A DNA stretch of 64,000 bases from Kovacikia minuta CCNUW1 (GTDB taxonomy: Bacteria; Cyanobacteriota; Cyanobacteriia; Leptolyngbyales; Leptolyngbyaceae). The position numbers and the translations under genes are program-made. The notes beneath the pieces were generated by a model, which worked only from the letters and a program-made list of their open reading frames with translations, was not told the origin of the DNA and ran no database searches. Shown here piece by piece: positions 29,722 to 38,694 of this stretch. Numbering within the stretch: position 1 is the first letter of the stretch; each line of letters opens with the position of its first letter. The stretch lies in assembly GCF_020091585.1 (NCBI RefSeq), contig NZ_CP083582.1, forward strand, positions 3,968,001-4,032,000, read 5' to 3'.

Positions 29722-32601
29722 ATGACTGAACCACGGGTGACGATTTTGCATGTAGATGATAACGAGGCTAACCGCTACATCGTCACACGCATTTTACAGA
29801 ATGCAGGCTTTAATGTGCTGGAAGCGGCAACTGGAAAAGCGGGTTTAGAGTCCGTTATTAGGAACCAACCCGCTCTCGTGGTTCTGGATGTAAGGCTACC
29901 AGATTCAAGCGGGTTCGAAATCTGTCGGCAAATTAAGGCAAATTCTGAAACAGCCTTTATCCCTGTGTTGCATTTGTCTGCCAGCTTTATTCAAAGTGAG
30001 GATAAGGCGGAAGGCTTGGACAGTGGCGCGGATGCTTATTTAGCCCAACCTGTTGCACCGATCGAATTGGTTGCCACCGTGCGATCGCTGCTGCGAATTC
30101 GGCGGGCAGAGGAGGCGGCGCTGTCCTCAGCGCGGGATTGGCAAATTACGTTTGACTCTATCCGTGATGGGGTTTGTCTGCTAGACGAGGACGGCAATTT
30201 TGTGCGGTGTAACCAGGCAATAGTGCAGCTTTTTCACAAATCAATCCACGAACTCCTGGGGTGTGTTCATTATGAAGTGATGCTGGCAGAACTAGGAGTG
30301 GGAGATGGCACCTGCTTTCGTCTCGCTAGAGAAACGCATCAGCGTCAAGTTTTAGAACTTCAGTCTAAGGATCGCTGGTTTGCCAAAACGATCGATCCCA
30401 TATTCAATGCCCAGGGAACATTTACAGGTGCCGTTTTCATCCTGTCAGATATTACTGACCGCAAGCAGGCAGACGCGGTGTTACGTGAGAGCGAAGCGCG
30501 CTTTCGCCAGATGACAGATGCCGCCCCCATGCTGGTTTGGATGGCTGGCTCTGATATGCGATGTTCCTACTTCAATCAGCCCTGGTTGGACTTTACAGGA
30601 CGAACTTTAGAACAAGAAATGGGGAACGGGTGGACCGAGGGAATTCATCCGGATGATCTTGAGCGTTGCTTAAACACTTACACCACTGCCTGTGCTGCCC
30701 ATCAGAATTTTGAGATGGAATATCGCCTCAAGCGATTTGATCATCAATATCGTTGGCTCTTAGATGTGGGAACACCCCGGTTCACCCCGACGGGGCAGTT
30801 CCTGGGCTATATCGGTTCGTGTGTTGATATTCACGATCGCAAACAGGCAGAAATTCTTTTGCGTGAGCGCAACCAGCGGCTTGATTGGCTCTATGAAACG
30901 ACACGAGATCTGCTTTCTAGCAACCAACCGCTAATGTTAATTAGCAGCCTGTTTGAGAAACTCAAAGAGCCGCTAGAGTTAGATGTTTACCTGAATTACC
31001 TGATTAATGACGATTGCAACCAGCTTCATTTGGCGTCCTACGGTGGTATTTCTGAATCCGTTGCTCAGCAGATTGAATGGCTAGAGTATGGGCAAGCGGT
31101 TTGTGGGACTGTGGCTCAGCAAAGAGATCAAATCATTTGTGCCACAATTTCAATTTCGTCCGATCCCAAAGCTGAACTCATTCGATCTTTGGGAATTACG
31201 GCTTATGCTTGCCAACCTTTGATTGCTCAGGGACATTTATTTGGGACACTCTCGTTTGGCAGTCGTCGTCGTCATCAATTTACAGATGCAGAAATTGAGC
31301 TGATGCAGGCGCTTTGTGACCAGATGGCGATCGCGCTAGACCGTTCCCGACTGCTCACTTCCCTACAACAGCAAGCCGATGAACTGCGCCAAGCTAACCG
31401 AATTAAAGACGAATTTTTGGCTGTCCTGTCCCATGAATTGCGATCGCCCTTGAATCCCATTTTGGGTTGGGCAAGAATTCTGCAAACGACCCAGCAAGAT
31501 GAAGCAAAAACCCAATATGCCCTCGAAACGATCGAGCGAAATGCCAAATTGCAGGCGCAACTGGTTGAAGACTTGCTGGATGTGTCTCGCATCCTCAGAG
31601 GTAAGCTGAGCTTAAACACGGGTCCAGTTGGTCTGCCCTTCACCATCAAAGCTGCCCTCGAAACAGTACGGCTTGCGGCTGAAGCTAAATCCATTCAAAT
31701 TCAGGTAATCCTGGAACCAAATGTTGGGCAGGTGTTGGGCGATTCCAGTCGCTTGCAACAGGTCGTTTGGAATCTGCTCTTTAACGCTGTTAAGTTTACT
31801 CCCCCAGGTGGACGGGTAGAGGTCCGGTTGGAGCAAGTTGGGAACGAAGGGGTAAACGGGTGGACGGGTGGACGGGTGGAGGAGAACCCATCGCCCCATC
31901 GACCTATTCACTCTTATGCTCAAATCACCGTTAGTGACACTGGCAAGGGGATCTCACCTGATTTTTTGCCCTACGTGTTTGATTACTTCCGCCAGGCTGA
32001 TGGTTCAACAACCCGGAGGTTTGGAGGACTGGGGTTGGGGTTGGCAATTGTGCGGCATTTGGTGGAACTGCATGGCGGAACCATTCAGGCAGACAGTGCT
32101 GGAGAAGGGCAGGGAGCAACATTTACAGTCAAACTTCCGATTATGATTGCTCCAAAACCAAATCAGGATGATACCCTGTCTCAGGCTGGTTCAGACTTTA
32201 ACTTCAATGGATTGCAGGTGCTTTTCGTCGATGACGATCGAGATTCGCGAGAATTGATTAGCTTTCTGCTAGAACAACATGGAGCAAAAGTGATTGAAGT
32301 AGCCTCCGCTAGCGAAGCCCTCCACAGTTTGGAACAGGCAGAATTTGATCTATTAATCAGCGATGTTGGCATGCCTGATATGGATGGCTATACCCTGGTC
32401 CAGGAGGTCAGAACGAAAGCATCTGAGCGGAGCAGAACCATCCCAGCGATCGCTCTTACAGCCTATGCCGGAGAAATTGATCAACAACAAGCACTGGCAG
32501 CCGGATTTCAACAACACATTACCAAACCCGTTGAACCAGAAACCCTCATGCGGGCAATTTGGACGTTAGTAGAAAGAGATGACAGAAAACCCAACGCCTA
32601 G
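29722..32601 (+). CDS. Hybrid histidine kinase REC-PAS-PAS-GAF-HisKA-HATPase-REC
   Basis: The 959-residue protein starts with a receiver (ILHVDDNEANRYIVTRIL; Asp in LVVLDVRLPDSSGFE). Next come two PAS domains (about 145-260 and 265-375), a GAF domain (about 395-555), HisKA (FLAVLSHELRSPLNPILGWA), HATPase (NLLFNAVKFTPPGGRVEV, DTGKGISPDFLPYVFDYF, GLGLGLAIVRHLVELHGG) and a final receiver (LFVDDDRDSRELISFLL; LLISDVGMPDMDGY). A GGAAAG box lies before the ATG. A repeat tract near 31850-31885 inserts a Gly/Trp/Arg/Pro-rich segment inside the ATPase domain between its N and G1 boxes. Its N-terminal receiver may accept phosphate from the upstream kinase. Confidence 0.92.
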   Translation: MTEPRVTILHVDDNEANRYIVTRILQNAGFNVLEAATGKAGLESVIRNQPALVVLDVRLPDSSGFEICRQIKANSETAFIPVLHLSASFIQSEDKAEGLDSGADAYLAQPVAPIELVATVRSLLRIRRAEEAALSSARDWQITFDSIRDGVCLLDEDGNFVRCNQAIVQLFHKSIHELLGCVHYEVMLAELGVGDGTCFRLARETHQRQVLELQSKDRWFAKTIDPIFNAQGTFTGAVFILSDITDRKQADAVLRESEARFRQMTDAAPMLVWMAGSDMRCSYFNQPWLDFTGRTLEQEMGNGWTEGIHPDDLERCLNTYTTACAAHQNFEMEYRLKRFDHQYRWLLDVGTPRFTPTGQFLGYIGSCVDIHDRKQAEILLRERNQRLDWLYETTRDLLSSNQPLMLISSLFEKLKEPLELDVYLNYLINDDCNQLHLASYGGISESVAQQIEWLEYGQAVCGTVAQQRDQIICATISISSDPKAELIRSLGITAYACQPLIAQGHLFGTLSFGSRRRHQFTDAEIELMQALCDQMAIALDRSRLLTSLQQQADELRQANRIKDEFLAVLSHELRSPLNPILGWARILQTTQQDEAKTQYALETIERNAKLQAQLVEDLLDVSRILRGKLSLNTGPVGLPFTIKAALETVRLAAEAKSIQIQVILEPNVGQVLGDSSRLQQVVWNLLFNAVKFTPPGGRVEVRLEQVGNEGVNGWTGGRVEENPSPHRPIHSYAQITVSDTGKGISPDFLPYVFDYFRQADGSTTRRFGGLGLGLAIVRHLVELHGGTIQADSAGEGQGATFTVKLPIMIAPKPNQDDTLSQAGSDFNFNGLQVLFVDDDRDSRELISFLLEQHGAKVIEVASASEALHSLEQAEFDLLISDVGMPDMDGYTLVQEVRTKASERSRTIPAIALTAYAGEIDQQQALAAGFQQHITKPVEPETLMRAIWTLVERDDRKPNA
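31850..31885. repeat. Short tandem repeat inside the kinase ATPase domain
   Basis: An 8-base unit ACGGGTGG is repeated about three times in frame and adds roughly 20 residues to a loop of the HATPase domain. Confidence 0.75.
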
Positions 32602-32750
32602 AGCATCGGTACAGTATTTCGAGAAACCGGGTTTCTGGTGAGGATATTCAACAAAACTTGAGCATCTCAGAGAAGAAACCCGGTTTCTGTACCGGCGTTC
32701 TAGAGCATCGGTATAGTATTTCAAGAACCGGGTTTTTTGTTGACAGAACA
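32602..32750. repeat. Repeats built on the palindrome GAAACCCGGTTTC
   Basis: Three copies of an AGAAACCCGGTTTCT-like palindrome occur (near 32619, 32678 and 32724), two of them preceded by the shared phrase TAGAGCATCGGTA. The same palindrome recurs near 55330 and 55384. It is a dispersed intergenic repeat that may also end the long signalling transcript. Confidence 0.85.
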
Positions 32751-33038
32751 CTAGCTGATTTCCGACCACCATAACTCTGCCTTTTGAGTCACCCGGTCAA
32801 CCCGTTGTTGATCGCTCAACGGGAGCAGTTCCCCATCCAATAGCGGTAAAACCAGCGGGTAATGATCACCATCAAAACAAAAATCGGACCCCGTTAACTC
32901 GATCGCGGTTCTCAACGCTAAGATGTCGTGCACCGGAGGTAGAGTTACCATATTGCATCCGTCGTACTCACACCTCAGCATAAAAGCAACCTCACGGGCT
33001 GCCTCCTGGGTTTCAAAAAGTAGTCGTAATGGGCGCAT
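32751..33038 (-). CDS. Small conserved-looking hypothetical protein
   Basis: I do not recognise a family. The 95-residue product has protein-like composition with no membrane segment. It has an N-terminal MRPLRLLFETQEAAREVAF, a Cys pair in RCEYDGCNM, and an acidic C-terminal half (FDGDHYPLVLPLLDGEL). A small alpha/beta domain is likely. It lies between the repeat block and the fra genes on the fra strand but 180 bases away from fraE, so co-transcription is uncertain. Confidence 0.55.
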   Translation of the reverse strand: MRPLRLLFETQEAAREVAFMLRCEYDGCNMVTLPPVHDILALRTAIELTGSDFCFDGDHYPLVLPLLDGELLPLSDQQRVDRVTQKAELWWSEIS

Positions 33039-33057
33039 TTCAAAATGCTAACTCAAT

Positions 33058-33101
33058 ACAGCGAAAGGCAGAAGGTAGAAGGTAGAAGGCAGAAGGTAAT
33101 G
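33058..33101. repeat. Heptanucleotide AGAAGGT repeat
   Basis: About five copies of AGAAGGT or AGAAGGC with a 7-base period in the gap before fraE. Confidence 0.85.
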
Positions 33102-33217
33102 ACCGATTTAAAGAGAATTTGTTACGAATGCGATCTCTGCCGGGCTTGCAGATCAACGAAAAATTTACACCTGGAACAAATGGGTATGATGCTGACCCAG
33201 AACAGGAGACGTTCTCC

Positions 33218-33991
33218 TCAAAACTCTCGTAAAGCAAAGATTGAGGTGGCGATCGCCAGCAGCACAACGACGTAGAGAAACCAGTAGCCCGCATTTGCCA
33301 GCAATATATCGGTGCCAGGAAGGACGCCATAAACAGCTTGATTCTTCAGGTCCAGGCGTGCCAGATCGGGGAGAACCAGGTAAATACTTTTGGTCAGGTT
33401 CTCGACTGCTGGATTTTTACTGAGGGTACCCAGGGTGACCAGATCTCGGCTGAAGTTTCCCATTAAATAAACGGCAAAGGTTAGCAGGGTGGCAAGTAGA
33501 GAACTGGTAAATACTCCAAAGGCGATCGCCACTGCCGTAATTAAGGAGAGTTGCAACAGCAGATAGAGCGAGGAAATGAGAATGCTACCCGTGGGGTAAG
33601 GAACCCGGCTGAGGGTCAAAATTCCCATGTAAATTGCGGTCATTACCGCAACCAGCACCGCCAGGACTGCCGAAAGTCCCACATGCTTACCAACGATAAA
33701 CTCTGCCCTACTGATTGGTTTGGCAATCAAAACCAGGACTGTTCGTTTCTCAATTTCTTTGTTGATCAGCCCTGTGCCCACAAACACCGCAATCACCAAA
33801 CCTAACAATGCCATCGCTGCTAAGCCGACATCAAGGATAATTTTATTTTGGGTGCCAGCGGAAACTTCAGGTAAAAGGCGAATGCAAAGACCCAGAAAGA
33901 TAGCAAATAGACCCACCAGATAAAGAACACGATCGCGAATTACCTCCCGAAATACATTTCTCGCGATAACCAGAGTTCTACCAGGATTCAT
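33218..33991 (-). CDS. fraE: FraE-like ABC-2-type permease, filament integrity
   Basis: The 257-residue membrane protein has six to seven hydrophobic helices and the ABC-2 permease feel (MNPGRTLVIARNVFREVIRDRVLYLVG; GLINKEIEKRTVLVLIAKPISR). No ATPase gene is adjacent. It is the third gene on the minus strand after FraC-like and FraD-like genes, the same order as fraC-fraD-fraE in Anabaena, where the operon is needed for long filaments and septal junction function. The identification rests on family type plus gene order. The gap between fraD and this gene (33992-34229) is filled by tandem repeats, so it may have its own promoter. Confidence 0.8.
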   Translation of the reverse strand: MNPGRTLVIARNVFREVIRDRVLYLVGLFAIFLGLCIRLLPEVSAGTQNKIILDVGLAAMALLGLVIAVFVGTGLINKEIEKRTVLVLIAKPISRAEFIVGKHVGLSAVLAVLVAVMTAIYMGILTLSRVPYPTGSILISSLYLLLQLSLITAVAIAFGVFTSSLLATLLTFAVYLMGNFSRDLVTLGTLSKNPAVENLTKSIYLVLPDLARLDLKNQAVYGVLPGTDILLANAGYWFLYVVVLLAIATSIFALREF

Positions 33992-34049
33992 GCATGCCCC
34001 CTTCTATCCAACCAAAACAATAAACCTGATTCATCATAATGTGGGTTGA

Positions 34050-34215
34050 GGGTAGGGGGTAGGGGAAAAGGGAAAGGATAAGGGGGAAAGGGGAAAGGGG
34101 AAAGGATAAAAACTCCTTTCCGGGCATCACCTCTTCCCCATCTTCCCCATCTTCCACTCTTCATCCTCTTATCCCTTATCCTTTATCCCTTATCCCTTAT
34201 CCCTTATCCTTTCCC
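34050..34215. repeat. Mixed heptanucleotide and short tandem repeats between fraD and fraE
   Basis: Tracts of GGGGAAA-type, CTTCCCCAT-type and ATCCCTT (7-base) units fill most of the 240-base gap between the two genes. Confidence 0.85.
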
Positions 34216-34229
34216 ATCTCCCTCGATTC

Positions 34230-35759
34230 TTACCAGCTCCTGTCCCCTTCCCGGTTGCCTTCTTCTGGGCTTGTATCGTTGCCGCTCTCACCGGGATTTC
34301 TGCCATTGTTTTCCTGGCTTCTTGCCGGGTCAGATGGATTAGTTGGATTAGTTGGGGTGCCGGAAGAATCAGGCTTTCCGGAGTACGGACCCTGAACGAC
34401 CCCGCATTCGACCCTTGCCAGTCCGACAGTGGGCGAAGAGGTGGGCGAAGAGGTGGGCGAAGAGGTGGGCGAAGAGGTGGGCGAAGAGGTGGGCGGAGAC
34501 GTTGATGGGGAAGGGGGTGCAGCAGTTGATGGGGAAGGAGGCGGCAATGTAGGTAGGGAACTCGGAGAATTATTGACGGTAACTGGAGCTCCAGAACCGC
34601 GTGTAATCTGACAGGCTTTGGTCAGGTAGTAGCCTTTTCCATCAACGGTTGGGCCGCCCCAAATGGCATACATTTGTAGGATATATTCGGTTCCTGGAAT
34701 GGTCCGACCTTGCAAAGCCCAAAGGGTATCTTCTTCAACGGGTGTAACTTGCTCCTTTACAGCTTTCTCAATCAACGCCATTTGTTGGTCTAAATCCAGA
34801 AGCCATCGTTCGATCAGTGACCAGGATTGCCCCGTTAGATCAGTGGTAACAATTTCCCCTGCTTCTTCTAAAAGCATGACTCCACGGGGGGAGGGTTTGT
34901 CCCTTGAATTCAGTTTTACCAGCATCGTGCTTTTGCTTAAATCGCCGGATAAAAGACTGGGGTAACTCTGAACCCAGGTTTGAGTTGAAAAATACAACTG
35001 AAACCAACAGCTCAAAATTAAATTACTTAACATCAAAATGACAATTTCCTGGCGATCGTCCGCCTTTTTAGGAAACACATATTGAGGTCCATCTGGGCTT
35101 GCCTGCACGAATTTGGGAGCGATGGCAATCAGGGCAGAAATCGGAGGCCAACATAGAAAGCCAATGGAATCAGGACTGTCGATTAACCCACCAAACAAAA
35201 AGATGCAAACCAGTGCGCCTGTAATCCAGGGACCAAGGAAAAGCTTATTAACCGTAAGCCCCTTTTTGACATTAATTTCAACAGAGCCTGCTTTGAGTTT
35301 TTCTTCATGGAGAAACCAATGCACCCCAGGAATCAGAAATATCCAACCAAATGTTGCAATCAGACTTTGAATGACAAGGCTTTCTGGCAACATTGAAACG
35401 AACCAGGAAAAGGCACTGATCCAAATTAGTGTTTGCCAGGAGTCCCACTTAGGAGGAGACAGAACTTTTCTGACGGCTTCAAAGGTGTCTTTGACGGTTG
35501 TAAGAATTGTTTTGGCAATGTCTAAAGTCAGGAGGGATGTGGTTGCCAGAAACAACAGCAGCCCAACGGGAACCAGAACAATCAACCAGATTGGAATTTG
35601 TAAAGCACCCAAGCCAGGGATAATTTGTGCCGTTAAAGAATGCTGAAAATGCTTTAAGCTGACGGTTACAAATGGTAGAAAGACGACACGAAGCAGTCCC
35701 ACTTCTGAAAGGGGCAGGTCTAAAATATTCCCAATAAATTGTTCGACAGGGGTGTTCAT
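34230..35759 (-). CDS. fraD: FraD-like septal membrane protein with a Ser/Thr/Pro repeat tail
   Basis: The 509-residue protein has about five hydrophobic helices in its first half (residues 55-75, 115-150, 170-195, 235-255) and a large C-terminal soluble part. The segment WQTLIWISAFSWFVSMLPE matches what I know of FraD, a septal protein of Anabaena whose periplasmic part contributes to cell-cell junctions. Anabaena FraD is about 340 residues. This one is longer, ending in a low-complexity tail with repeated PTSS units encoded by a 12-base repeat, then a polar Gly/Asn/Glu end. It starts one base after the FraC-like gene stops, so the two are translationally coupled. Confidence 0.75.
   Translation of the reverse strand: MNTPVEQFIGNILDLPLSEVGLLRVVFLPFVTVSLKHFQHSLTAQIIPGLGALQIPIWLIVLVPVGLLLFLATTSLLTLDIAKTILTTVKDTFEAVRKVLSPPKWDSWQTLIWISAFSWFVSMLPESLVIQSLIATFGWIFLIPGVHWFLHEEKLKAGSVEINVKKGLTVNKLFLGPWITGALVCIFLFGGLIDSPDSIGFLCWPPISALIAIAPKFVQASPDGPQYVFPKKADDRQEIVILMLSNLILSCWFQLYFSTQTWVQSYPSLLSGDLSKSTMLVKLNSRDKPSPRGVMLLEEAGEIVTTDLTGQSWSLIERWLLDLDQQMALIEKAVKEQVTPVEEDTLWALQGRTIPGTEYILQMYAIWGGPTVDGKGYYLTKACQITRGSGAPVTVNNSPSSLPTLPPPSPSTAAPPSPSTSPPTSSPTSSPTSSPTSSPTSSPTVGLARVECGVVQGPYSGKPDSSGTPTNPTNPSDPARSQENNGRNPGESGNDTSPEEGNREGDRSW
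34430..34498. repeat. 12-base in-frame repeat in fraD
   Basis: Five copies of GAAGAGGTGGGC (plus-strand view) encode SSPT units on the minus strand. The period is a multiple of three, so copy number can vary without breaking the frame. Confidence 0.95.
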
Positions 35760-35760
35760 T

Positions 35761-36321
35761 TCATAGCGTCGAATAGCGTGCCTGATTAAATAAACGAATC
35801 ATTAGAATCAACAAAATAAGAAAAAAACTACAGGCATTTCCCAGGAAAACCGCAAAAAATCGACTGTTAACTTTCGGTCCGATCGCCTGATTTTGTCTGC
35901 CCCTGAATCGGGCAGGTTTCTCAACTTCTTTTACCTCCGGGGTCTCAACCCTTCCTAAAAAGATCTCCAGGCGATTGAGTCCCCACAACTCCAGAACCGA
36001 AGTGGCAACATAAACCCCTACCAGGGTCAGAATCAAGGTTGTGAGAAAATCAACTGGTACGGTATTAAATAGGAAACGTTCATAGAAAATATAACTAATC
36101 AGTTGGAGTTTTGTATCTGCGGGCAAATACGGTTGGGCTGAGTAGAAAATAACCCAGCCAATAAAAGTTGATAGCAAATTAACACTGGCTGCATACTGCA
36201 TGCTGATTTTGTGCCCAAGGTTCAGGATGCGATGAAAAATCAATCCTTCAATGGCGATCGCCAATAGCAAAAACAAAAACTGAAATACGATCGCCCGCAG
36301 TGGCAGCACATCCCACGCCAT
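35761..36321 (-). CDS. fraC: FraC-like filament integrity protein
   Basis: The 186-residue product has three or four membrane helices: near residues 8-30 (AIVFQFLFLLLAIAIEGLIF), 42-62, 90-112, and 158-178 near the C-terminus. Size, topology and the first-helix pattern match FraC (about 180 residues), the first gene of fraCDE in Anabaena, where mutants fragment into short filaments. It lies immediately upstream of the FraD-like gene on the same strand. The presence of the set supports a filamentous, multicellular host. A dispersed palindromic element sits about 130 bases upstream. Confidence 0.8.
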   Translation of the reverse strand: MAWDVLPLRAIVFQFLFLLLAIAIEGLIFHRILNLGHKISMQYAASVNLLSTFIGWVIFYSAQPYLPADTKLQLISYIFYERFLFNTVPVDFLTTLILTLVGVYVATSVLELWGLNRLEIFLGRVETPEVKEVEKPARFRGRQNQAIGPKVNSRFFAVFLGNACSFFLILLILMIRLFNQARYSTL

Positions 36322-36450
36322 GCTTGTCTTCCTTCCCTCAGGGGGCAGCTTCGACCAATGAGTACTCTTATTCTACTCGCCCCCTTCCCAAGGATCTCCC
36401 TGATCCCCATTCCCTTAGGATCGCAAATTAAATCCTATCGACAATTCCAG

Positions 36451-36525
36451 TTGTAAGGGCTTAGCATTCGGCAGGGATGCTTTGGCTATGGCAAAGGTTT
36501 TTGCCCGAACGCTAAGCCCCTACAA
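36451..36525. repeat. Dispersed palindromic repeat (MITE-like)
   Basis: Imperfect 15-base arms beginning TTGTAAGGGCTTAGC, with core words GGGATGCTTTGGCTATGGCA and AAAGGTTTTTGCCC. This is a recognisable cyanobacterial intergenic element; a diverged copy lies at 12521-12600. Confidence 0.8.
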
Positions 36526-36553
36526 GTTAACGATCCTATTTCGCTCTTGTTCC

Positions 36554-38191
36554 TTACTGTAAGCAGTGCCCCAGTACCGAAAAAATCTGCTGCTGCTCAA
36601 ACAGCTCAACCAGATGGTGGTTGAGTTTATTTTGTGCCGCTTCCTGCCGCAAAATTTTGAGCGCATTTGCCACCGTTAGCCCTTTTTTGTATGGTCGATC
36701 GCCTGCCGTAAGGGCATCATAAATGTCTGCGATCGCCATAATTTGTGCCTGAATCGGGATATCGGGTTGCTTCAAACCCAGGGGATAGCCCGTACCATCT
36801 AACTTTTCATGGTGCCCATAGGCAATCGTTGGCACGTCCTTTAGTTGTTTAGTCCAGGGAATTCGCTTCAGGAATTCGTAGGTGTGGATAACGTGGGACT
36901 GAATGGCATCCCGTTCTGCCTGGGTCAAATTTCCCCGATGGACGATGAGTTGGGTCATTTCCTCGGGAGTAATCAAAGGTTTGTCGGTGCCATCAATATC
37001 CCGATAGGTGTAATAGCAGAGCTCCTTCAATTGCTCCAACGGTTCCTCAGCCAAAATCCGGGGTTCGTTTGCCTCCAGCAAAATTTTCCAGTAGTGACTC
37101 AGTTGAGCGATATTCTCTTCTAAATCCGTTTCTAACCGCTCAAACTGTTGGCAATGGGGACAGGCTTCATCCACTGCCGCATGCTCCGGACGATGGCTGG
37201 GATGTTCCACCAGGTAGCGGAACTTTGCCTGGGCACATTCCATTTCCAGGGTTCGTTGGGCTACAGCAAACCGATTCCGCACGACCTCAAGCTGTGTTGG
37301 GTAAAGTTTCTTCTGCTTTCCCAGAATGGCTTCTGGAACACCGACCTTGCCAAAGTCATGTAACAGCGCAGCATACCGAATTTCTTGAATTTGCCGTTCA
37401 TTGAAATAAATAGGATGGAGCGGTCCTATTCTCACCAAACTGGCTGCCTGGCTGAGGCGCACCGTTAAATCCGCAACACGCTCTGAATGCCCTGATGTAC
37501 AAGGATCACGGGCTTCAATGATCTGCACTGAAGCTCTCACAAACCCTTCAAATAAATTTTCAATACTTTCCTGCAACTGGTTTCGTTCAATCGAGATCGC
37601 TGCCTGGCTTGCCAGCGATCGCAGCACCCGTTCCTCCCAATCCGAGTAGGGCTGAGTCACTTCCAGGGCGTTTTCAGCCGTAATCGTGACATCTGTTCGC
37701 CGTTTGCGGTTAATTAACTGAAGGACACCGATCGTTTCCTGTTCCTGGTTTTGCATCGGCAGGACCAGTACAGAGCGAGTCCGGTAGGAAATTGAGCGAT
37801 CAAAACTGCGGTCTAGCTGGTATGGAAGGTTCTCCGGCAAATCATAAGCATCTGGAATATTCAAACTCTGCCCTGTGAGCGCCACATAACCCGCCAGGCT
37901 TTTGTAAGTCAGGGGCATGGCAAATTCTTGGAACGATGCTGCCGGGTTAGAGTCATTCTGAGCCACCTTAAACCAGAGCACGGGAACTTCATCGGTGCGG
38001 TCAATTAAATACACGCTCCCCGCGTCGCTACACGTAATTTCCCGACTTTTTGACAAAATCAAGGTTAGCAATTCCCCCAGATCATCGGTGCTGGAGAGTG
38101 CAGTCCCAATTGCCAGGAGTTGCTCAATCAACTCAGCACGTTCGATCGATTCCTGAGAAAAAGCCAGGCTATCAGCCATATCCAACCTCAA
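36554..38191 (-). CDS. GAF-HD-GYP cyclic-di-GMP phosphodiesterase
   Basis: The 545-residue protein has a GAF domain (about 20-195) and an HD-GYP domain (about 215-540). HD-GYP enzymes hydrolyse cyclic di-GMP at a binuclear metal site. The HD motif is LLHDFGKVG and the GYP motif is HHEKLDGTGYPLGL, both intact. Between them lies an unusually long insertion of about 110 residues with a CPHCQQFE motif and helices. No receiver or membrane anchor is present, so the GAF domain is the likely input. The gene stands alone between the fra operon and the small transcript at 38.7-39.0 kb. Confidence 0.92.
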   Translation of the reverse strand: MRLDMADSLAFSQESIERAELIEQLLAIGTALSSTDDLGELLTLILSKSREITCSDAGSVYLIDRTDEVPVLWFKVAQNDSNPAASFQEFAMPLTYKSLAGYVALTGQSLNIPDAYDLPENLPYQLDRSFDRSISYRTRSVLVLPMQNQEQETIGVLQLINRKRRTDVTITAENALEVTQPYSDWEERVLRSLASQAAISIERNQLQESIENLFEGFVRASVQIIEARDPCTSGHSERVADLTVRLSQAASLVRIGPLHPIYFNERQIQEIRYAALLHDFGKVGVPEAILGKQKKLYPTQLEVVRNRFAVAQRTLEMECAQAKFRYLVEHPSHRPEHAAVDEACPHCQQFERLETDLEENIAQLSHYWKILLEANEPRILAEEPLEQLKELCYYTYRDIDGTDKPLITPEEMTQLIVHRGNLTQAERDAIQSHVIHTYEFLKRIPWTKQLKDVPTIAYGHHEKLDGTGYPLGLKQPDIPIQAQIMAIADIYDALTAGDRPYKKGLTVANALKILRQEAAQNKLNHHLVELFEQQQIFSVLGHCLQ

Positions 38192-38694
38192 AACGACGCG
38201 CGGTACTCATTTTAGGATTCCCTCGCGATCACTGAATCTTGTGGCACGACCCTACCACTGACTCAAGAAGTATTTTTCGTCACATGTAGCTTAGCCAAAA
38301 ATTGCCCGCCAATAGAATTCCTTGTGACAATTTTGTAATCTAAGCTTCAGCATTAATAGGGCTTCAGTTCTATTAACGATCTCCACCAACTATTTCGATG
38401 AGGACAGATTCAGTGAATCCAGCTTTTTATTACTCCTGAATCTCAACGCGAAACCCTGACAACCTAAATCGTATCTACTAACTTACCTCCACTATCAAAA
38501 TAGACGGAGAATTTATAAATGGCGTATGAATAAAGAACTTTTTGTAAGTAGGCAAACATGATTAAGGAGCCAGAATCCAGGAGCCAGAAGGCTTCTATCA
38601 TTCTGACTCCTGCGTTCTAGCGCCTGAATTCTGATTAACTGTCTTTCACCCAAGCGGGAATTGCGATGATTCTGGAGCATTTAAACTCCCTTTT
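38192..38694. other. Intergenic region with minor repeats
   Basis: About 500 bases without a gene. Near 38565-38640 there are inverted phrases of the AGGAGCCAGAATCC and GACTCCTG kind, related to the intergenic repeats elsewhere. Nothing else is seen. Confidence 0.5.
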
